Below are positions 15,135 to 19,164 of a stretch of 19,164 bases of DNA, in pieces. This DNA is from JBCDAP01 sp038747915 (GTDB taxonomy: Bacteria > Planctomycetota > Phycisphaerae > Phycisphaerales > UBA1924). Position numbers and translations under genes: made by a program. Positions within the stretch are counted from its first letter, which is position 1. Each line of letters opens with the position of its first letter. The DNA lies in contig JBCDJJ010000069.1 of NCBI GenBank assembly GCA_038747915.1, positions 1 to 19,164 of the forward strand, given 5' to 3'. Below the pieces are notes generated by a model, which worked only from the letters and a program-made list of their open reading frames with translations, did no database searches and was not told the origin of the DNA.

Positions 15135-16211
15135 TCAGGTGATGACGACGCGGCCGGTCCCCTCGACGATCTCGCCGATGCGGTGCGGGCGCTCGCCGAG
15201 CTTGGCGAGCTGGCGTTCGACGCTGCCCGCGAAGCTGGGCCGGACGATCAGGCAGAAGCCGAGACCCATGTTAAAGACGCGGTCCATCTCGTCCGCCTCG
15301 ATGTCGCCGCGGTCGCCGAGCCAGGTGAAGACGGACGGGACAGGCCAGGCCGAGCGGTCGAGGACCGCGTTCACGCCGGCGTGCAGCGCCCGATCGAGAT
15401 TGCCCGCGACCCCGCCGCCCGTGATGTGGGCCATCCCGACAACGATGCGTTTCACGGTGTACCGGCGGAGCAGTCGCGTGATCGGCGCCGCGTAGAGGCG
15501 TGTCGGCGTGAGGAGGACATCGCCGACGGTGCGATCGGGGTCGAGCGATGCGTCGGTGTCGCGTGGATCGATCCCGGCGCGGTCGAGGACGGCATGCACG
15601 AGCGAGAAGCCGTTGGAGTGCACCCCATCGGACTCGAGCCCGATGACGATGTCGCCCGGCTCGACACGGGACGGGTCGGTTGCCCGGTCGAGCTCCACGA
15701 CGCCGACCGCGAACCCCGCGAGATCGATCTCGCCCTCGGGGTAGATGCCCGGGAGTTCAGCGGTCTCGCCGCCGATGAGCGCACAGTTGCAGGTCGCGCA
15801 CGCGTCGGCGATGCCAGCAACAAGGCGTTCGAGTGATGCCGGGTCGACCGCGTGGCACGCGATGTAGTCGAGGAACAGCAGCGGCTCGGCGCCCTGAACG
15901 ACCAGATCGTTCACATTCATGGCCACGAGGTCTTGCCCGAGGCCTTCGAGGCGGCCGAGGGCAGTGCCGAGCTTGATCTTGGTGCCCACCCCGTCGGTGC
16001 AAGCGACGAGCACGGGGTCGCGGAAGTTGCGTTTGAAGATCGCCTCGTTGTAGTCAAGGCGGAACAGTCCCGCGAAGCCGCCGTCGTTGGCGATCACCCG
16101 CGGGCCGTGCGTCCGGCGCATGTGCGAGCGGATGGCCGCAGCGAACGCATCCCCGGCCTCGATGTCCACCCCGGTGCCCGCGTAGGTGAGTTTGCCGTTG
16201 CCCTTGGCCAT
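15135..16211 (-). CDS. purM: Phosphoribosylformylglycinamidine cyclo-ligase (AIR synthetase)
   Basis: The 358-residue product is PurM, which converts FGAM and ATP to aminoimidazole ribonucleotide in de novo purine synthesis in the cytoplasm. Visible motifs are KLTYAGTGVDIEAGD at the N-terminus, ACTDGVGTKIKLG, MNVNDLVVQGAEPLLFLDY, ALIGGETAELPGIY, DGVHSNGFSLV, HITGGGVAGNL and VFNMGLGFCLIV near the C-terminus. The length agrees with bacterial PurM (about 345-360). ATG 16211 starts 9 bases after the stop of the upstream small gene. No Shine-Dalgarno is present; the spacer on the coding strand reads ACTCCTCCG, so translation may depend on coupling to the upstream gene. No other purine gene is nearby. 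Confidence 0.96.
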   Translation of the reverse strand: MAKGNGKLTYAGTGVDIEAGDAFAAAIRSHMRRTHGPRVIANDGGFAGLFRLDYNEAIFKRNFRDPVLVACTDGVGTKIKLGTALGRLEGLGQDLVAMNVNDLVVQGAEPLLFLDYIACHAVDPASLERLVAGIADACATCNCALIGGETAELPGIYPEGEIDLAGFAVGVVELDRATDPSRVEPGDIVIGLESDGVHSNGFSLVHAVLDRAGIDPRDTDASLDPDRTVGDVLLTPTRLYAAPITRLLRRYTVKRIVVGMAHITGGGVAGNLDRALHAGVNAVLDRSAWPVPSVFTWLGDRGDIEADEMDRVFNMGLGFCLIVRPSFAGSVERQLAKLGERPHRIGEIVEGTGRVVIT

Positions 16212-16220
16212 CGGAGGAGT

Positions 16221-16619
16221 CTAGCTGAGCGGCTCGAACGCCCAGGACCGATCAGTCCGCTCCGTGCCCCGGAGCTGGAAGGCGTGGCCACCGAGCGTGC
16301 CATCGACATCGATCGCCTTCGCGGCGCTCGGCACGTCGACGAACGCCCACCGTGCGGCCCCGCGCGCGACGAGCTCGACCCGGCCCCGCGCGCCGAGGTC
16401 GCGTGCCTCCAGGTGCAGGTACGCGGCGCGGTGGGGGTCGATGTGCTCGGCGTCGAACGCCTGGCCGCACCACGGCTCGACAGCAAGGCGGAACGTCGTC
16501 AGGACGCGGTCATCATCGTCGAAGGGGCCGGCATCGGGCGCGAGCATCAGGTCGTAGTGCCACGAGCTGTCGAGCAGCGTGTGCCGGTGCAGGACCGCGG
16601 GCCAGTCGTGTGCGCTCAC
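16221..16619 (-). CDS. Small protein resembling the LigD 3'-phosphoesterase domain
   Basis: From the GTG at 16619 the product has 132 residues. It contains HRHTLLDSSWHYDLMLAP, LTTFRLAVEPW, HRAAYLHLEARD and GRVELVARGAARWAF. This order recalls the DNA polymerase/ligase D phosphoesterase domain (HDARRLHYDLRLE...), as in small stand-alone planctomycete proteins that I know mainly as uncharacterised. In LigD the domain trims 3'-phosphates or ribonucleotides during end joining; whether this protein does so is unknown. An ATG at 16673 in the same frame would add 18 residues with no family resemblance and would overlap the start of the divergent gene, so 16619 is preferred. Its stop lies 9 bases ahead of purM, so they probably share a transcript. 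Confidence 0.68.
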   Translation of the reverse strand: MSAHDWPAVLHRHTLLDSSWHYDLMLAPDAGPFDDDDRVLTTFRLAVEPWCGQAFDAEHIDPHRAAYLHLEARDLGARGRVELVARGAARWAFVDVPSAAKAIDVDGTLGGHAFQLRGTERTDRSWAFEPLS

Positions 16620-16654
16620 GCGAAGACCATAGGGTCGCGCGGTATTCTGCCGCG

Positions 16655-17359
16655 ATGACACGCACAGGAACATCGGATCGATCGTGGGTCGCCCGCGCCG
16701 CGTGGACCATCGCCGGGCTGGGTGCCGTTTGGCTCGCTGGGTGTCAGAACCCGCGGCCGATCGTGCTCGTCGAGCAGTCAGCGGCCGAGGCGTGGGACCG
16801 TGGGGACATGGTGCTTGCCGAGCAGGAGTACGCCGAGCTCGTCGACAGGCGGCCTGCTCGCGTGTCGGACCGTCTCATGCTCGGCCGGGCACGCGCCGCA
16901 CTGGGCGATTGGGCCGGGGCCCGCGATCAGCTCGACATCGCCTACACGATCTACCCCGAGGACTCGGAGGTGCTCGACCTGCTGACCGAGGCCCGCCTCC
17001 AGCTCGGCGATACCGATGGGCTCGCGGAAGAACTTCGTCTCGCGGCCCGGACGCTCGGTCGGTGGACCGACTGGCTCCGTCTCGGGGAGGCCCTGCGTCG
17101 CACGGGCGACCTCGACGCCGCCGAGCCCGCGCTCATCACCGCAGCGAGGCTCGACAGCGGGCGGTCGCTGCGACCCCAGCTCGCCCTCGCGGAGCTCTAC
17201 GAGGAGGCAGGCGACGCTGAGCGGGCCCTCGAGCGGTACCGCATGGCGCTCTACCTCGACCCCTCGAGCGGGGCGGCACGGGATGCGATCCGCGCGACGG
17301 GCGAGATTCCCGGGCCCACTTTCGCCCTGGTGCCCGCCGAGGCCGACCTCGCGGATTGA
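16655..17359 (+). CDS. TPR-containing lipoprotein
   Basis: The 234-residue product has a hydrophobic signal segment ending in a lipobox, LAGC with C30, so it should be lipidated and tethered to a membrane on the outer face. Residues about 40-215 consist of tetratricopeptide-like helical pairs (AWDRGDMVLAEQEYAELVDR, LGDWAGARDQLDIAYTIYP, RTGDLDAAEPALITAARLD, EAGDAERALERYRMALYLDP). These are expected to mediate protein-protein contacts in cell-envelope assemblies; similar lipoproteins serve pilus, secretion or outer-membrane machines. No enzymatic motif is seen. ATG 16655 is the only start that yields the signal peptide, and the ribosome site is weak. The gene is divergent from the small LigD-like gene, with about 35 bases between them. 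Confidence 0.82.
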   Translation: MTRTGTSDRSWVARAAWTIAGLGAVWLAGCQNPRPIVLVEQSAAEAWDRGDMVLAEQEYAELVDRRPARVSDRLMLGRARAALGDWAGARDQLDIAYTIYPEDSEVLDLLTEARLQLGDTDGLAEELRLAARTLGRWTDWLRLGEALRRTGDLDAAEPALITAARLDSGRSLRPQLALAELYEEAGDAERALERYRMALYLDPSSGAARDAIRATGEIPGPTFALVPAEADLAD

Positions 17360-17385
17360 CCGATGGAATGTCGGGCTCTAGTCTT

Positions 17386-17421
17386 TCATCGCTTCATCCG
17401 AATGAACGGTTGAAGCGATGA
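17386..17421. promoter_or_regulatory. Perfect 11-bp inverted repeat, probable operator of the downstream ArsR-type gene
   Basis: TCATCGCTTCA (17386-17396) is repeated exactly in inverted orientation as TGAAGCGATGA (17411-17421), with a 14-base spacer that itself can pair CCG with CGG. The repeat ends 10 bases before the ATG of the ArsR-methyltransferase gene. No T-run follows, so it is not a terminator for the TPR gene. ArsR-family dimers bind imperfect palindromes near their own promoters, which makes autoregulation the simplest reading. A 5'-leader hairpin that controls translation is the alternative. Confidence 0.55.
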
Positions 17422-17431
17422 GCCTGGCCGA

Positions 17432-18400
17432 ATGATTGAAACCGCGTCCATCCCGGTGACGGTGCGTCTGTCGGCGCTGTCGGAGCCGGTGCGTCTGCGG
17501 ATCGTTCGGGTGCTGGAGCTGCACGAGCTGTCGGTTGGTGAGGTGGCGTCGGTCGTGCAGCTGCCCCAATCGACGGTAAGCCGCCACCTGAAGCTGCTCG
17601 CCAACGCCGGGTGGGTGAGCAAGCGGCCGATCGGGACAGCGACGTTTTACGCCCTCGTGGTGGATGAGCTGGCCGATGATGCGCGTGCCCTGTGGCAAGC
17701 GGTGCGAGACGGGATTGACCCCGAGGACGCGGACATCCGGGCCGACAATCGGCGGGTGCGTTCGGTGTTGGAGAACCGCAAGGCGGACTCTCGGGCGTTC
17801 TTCGGCCGCAAGGCGGGCGAGTGGGATGAGATCCGCCGCGAGCTCTTTGGTGAGCACTTCACGGCCCTCGGGCTGTTGTCGCTCGTGCCGCCGACGTGGA
17901 CCGTGGCGGACTTCGGGTGTGGCACCGGGAACGCAGCGGAGCTGCTGGCTCCGCACGTGCGACGAGTGATCGCCATCGATCAGAGCCAGCCGATGCTCGA
18001 CGCGGCGCGTCAGCGGCTCGGCGAGGTGTCGAATGTGGAATTCGTCGAGGGTGCGATCGAATCGGCCCCGCTCGCGAACGACTCGGTGGATGCCTCGGTG
18101 ATGGTGCTGGTGCTGCACCACATCGCCGAGCCGGCGGACGCGATCCGGGAGATGGCGCGGGTGACGCAGCCTGGCGGGGTCGTGGCGGTCGTTGACATGC
18201 ATGCGCACTCGCACACTGACTTTCGTCAGACGATGGGGCATCGGCATTTGGGGTTCAGCGAAGCGGAAATCGCCGATCAGTTTCTGCGGGCGGGCCTCAA
18301 GCCGCCGCGGATCCACACGCTGCCCGGCGGGGTGCCGTCCCGCGGGCCCGATTTGTTCGTGGCGTCGGCGATGGTGCCGTCGCCGGATGACGAGCTTTGA
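17432..18400 (+). CDS. ArsR-type transcriptional regulator fused to a SAM-dependent methyltransferase
   Basis: The 322-residue product has an N-terminal winged-helix domain (about 8-75) with the ArsR-type helix-turn-helix LSVGEVASVVQLPQSTVSRHLKLL split around V40. A class I methyltransferase domain follows, with motif I D160FGCGTG166, the acidic VIAIDQS strand and NVEFVEGAIESAPL. The metal-binding ELCVC of ArsR is absent, and the only Cys in the protein is C163 in motif I. Arsenic sensing or ArsM-type arsenite methylation is therefore unlikely. It lies 56 bases ahead of ahcY on the same strand, so sensing S-adenosylmethionine or S-adenosylhomocysteine through the methyltransferase fold, to control the methyl cycle, is the likely role (inference). 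Similar fusions next to methionine or SAM-cycle genes are known. The ATG follows the inverted repeat closely. Confidence 0.87.
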   Translation: MIETASIPVTVRLSALSEPVRLRIVRVLELHELSVGEVASVVQLPQSTVSRHLKLLANAGWVSKRPIGTATFYALVVDELADDARALWQAVRDGIDPEDADIRADNRRVRSVLENRKADSRAFFGRKAGEWDEIRRELFGEHFTALGLLSLVPPTWTVADFGCGTGNAAELLAPHVRRVIAIDQSQPMLDAARQRLGEVSNVEFVEGAIESAPLANDSVDASVMVLVLHHIAEPADAIREMARVTQPGGVVAVVDMHAHSHTDFRQTMGHRHLGFSEAEIADQFLRAGLKPPRIHTLPGGVPSRGPDLFVASAMVPSPDDEL

Positions 18401-18456
18401 GCCTCAACGAGTTGAATGTCCGAGTTTCTTCTGAATCACGCCTTGAAAGGGAATCG

Positions 18457-19164
18457 ATGACGACCGTCACCACGACCACATTCGCCGACACCGGTCTTCC
18501 GCTGACCAACGACCTGCCGCACAAGGTGGCCGATCTGGCCGAGAAGACCGTCGCGTACGGTCGCAAGGAGATCGAGATCGCCGAGACCGAGATGCCCGGT
18601 TTGGTCGCGTGTCGCGACGAGTTCGGCGCGAAGCAGCCGCTCGCGGGTGCTCGCGTGACCGGCTCGCTCCACATGACGATCCAGACCGCCGTGCTCATCG
18701 AGACGCTGCAGGATCTGGGTGCCGATGTGCGGTGGGCCAGCTGCAACATCTTCTCGACGCAGGATCACGCGGCCGCTGCGATTGTCGCAGGTCGCCCGGA
18801 TCAGGGGAAGGCCGGTACGCCGGTGTACGCGTGGAAGGGCGAGACGCTCGAGGAGTACTGGTGGTGTACGCTGCAGGCGCTGACTTTCGCGCCGCGTGAG
18901 AGCGACGGCTCGCAGGGCCCGGACATCATCGTGGACGACGGCGGCGACGCGACGCTGCTGATCCACGAGGGTGTAAAGGCCGAGATCGCCTTTGAGAAAG
19001 ATGGGACGGTGCCGGACCCGGCGTCGACCGACAACCCCGAGTTCAAGGTGGTCCTCGCGATCCTGCGCGACAAGGTGCAGGAGAACGGGAATTTCTGGCG
19101 GCCGATGGTGCCGCACATCAAGGGTGTCTCCGAAGAGACCACGACCGGCGTGCATCGTCTGTAC
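18457..19164 (+). CDS. ahcY: Adenosylhomocysteinase (S-adenosylhomocysteine hydrolase), 3'-truncated by the window
   Basis: The first 236 codons of AhcY are present and run off the right edge with no stop. The enzyme cleaves S-adenosylhomocysteine to homocysteine and adenosine, relieving product inhibition of methyltransferases. Conserved blocks are IEIAETEMPGL, GSLHMTIQTAVLIETL, SCNIFSTQDHAAAAI, PVYAWKGETLEEYWWCT, DDGGDATLLIHEG and GVSEETTTGVHRLY. The NAD-binding Rossmann domain lies beyond the window. ATG 18457 has GAAAGG (18445-18450) at 6 bases. The first 15 or so residues (Thr-rich) are variable in the family. Co-orientation with the ArsR-methyltransferase gene suggests a shared transcript or shared regulation. 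Confidence 0.96.
   Translation, partial: MTTVTTTTFADTGLPLTNDLPHKVADLAEKTVAYGRKEIEIAETEMPGLVACRDEFGAKQPLAGARVTGSLHMTIQTAVLIETLQDLGADVRWASCNIFSTQDHAAAAIVAGRPDQGKAGTPVYAWKGETLEEYWWCTLQALTFAPRESDGSQGPDIIVDDGGDATLLIHEGVKAEIAFEKDGTVPDPASTDNPEFKVVLAILRDKVQENGNFWRPMVPHIKGVSEETTTGVHRLY

Noticed and set aside
16213..16219. GGAGGAG on the plus strand as a ribosome site of a hidden gene
   Set aside because: No start codon with a plausible reading frame follows within the usual distance; the stretch lies at the junction of two minus-strand genes.
17432..18400. Arsenic-resistance regulator or ArsM
   Set aside because: The ELCVC metal site and the conserved ArsM cysteines are missing, and no arsenic genes are nearby.
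18401..18456. SAH or SAM riboswitch in the ahcY leader
   Set aside because: Only 56 bases separate the genes and no multi-stem aptamer or pseudoknot pattern can be drawn; only one short inverted repeat is present.

Overview
The window is high-G+C bacterial chromosome, densely packed, with one strand dominant. The best taxonomic guess is a planctomycete of the class Phycisphaerae. This is inferred from a run of secreted proteins ending in Cys-bounded, dockerin-like calcium-binding tails, from Cys-containing DxDxDG repeats in front of them, and from a small LigD-phosphoesterase-like protein of a type I associate with planctomycetes. No 16S rRNA or other strict marker is present, so this is inference. 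I see no tRNA, rRNA, CRISPR array, insertion sequence or prophage gene. No gene-free stretch exceeds about 170 bases.

Layout: (1) 2-5314, a type IV pilus / type II secretion motor block on the + strand: a 5'-truncated PilB/GspE-type ATPase, the retraction ATPase PilT, a second complete GspE/PilB ATPase with an N-terminal MshEN-like region, and a PilC/GspF inner-membrane platform protein. (2) 5380-14401, five consecutive + strand genes for exported proteins that all end in the same dockerin-type module: metalloprotease, endonuclease/exonuclease/phosphatase-fold nuclease, a short protein with no catalytic domain, a second metalloprotease, and an endonuclease I family nuclease. (3) 14433-17359, housekeeping and unknown genes: an ElbB-like DJ-1 superfamily protein (+), purM (-), a small LigD-phosphoesterase-like protein (-), and a divergent TPR lipoprotein (+). 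(4) 17386-19164, a methyl-cycle pair: a strong inverted repeat, an ArsR-type regulator fused to a SAM-dependent methyltransferase, and the first 236 codons of ahcY.

How the parts may work together: block 1 supplies ATPases and a platform protein for building and retracting pili or pseudopili. Block 2 looks like a set of extracellular enzymes for breaking down protein and DNA, unified by one C-terminal module that probably serves for anchoring or sorting. Adjacency to a pilus/secretion motor suggests, but does not prove, a functional link such as export, surface display, or feeding on extracellular DNA and protein. Block 4 is a plausible S-adenosylhomocysteine-responsive control unit for the methyl cycle.

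The strongest candidate for something undescribed is the block 2 cassette. Two of its features stand out: a shared Cys-containing repeat plus beta-domain that is also encoded alone, and two adamalysin-like proteases with a conserved CGxCx4C motif just ahead of the catalytic domain that could act as a cysteine switch.
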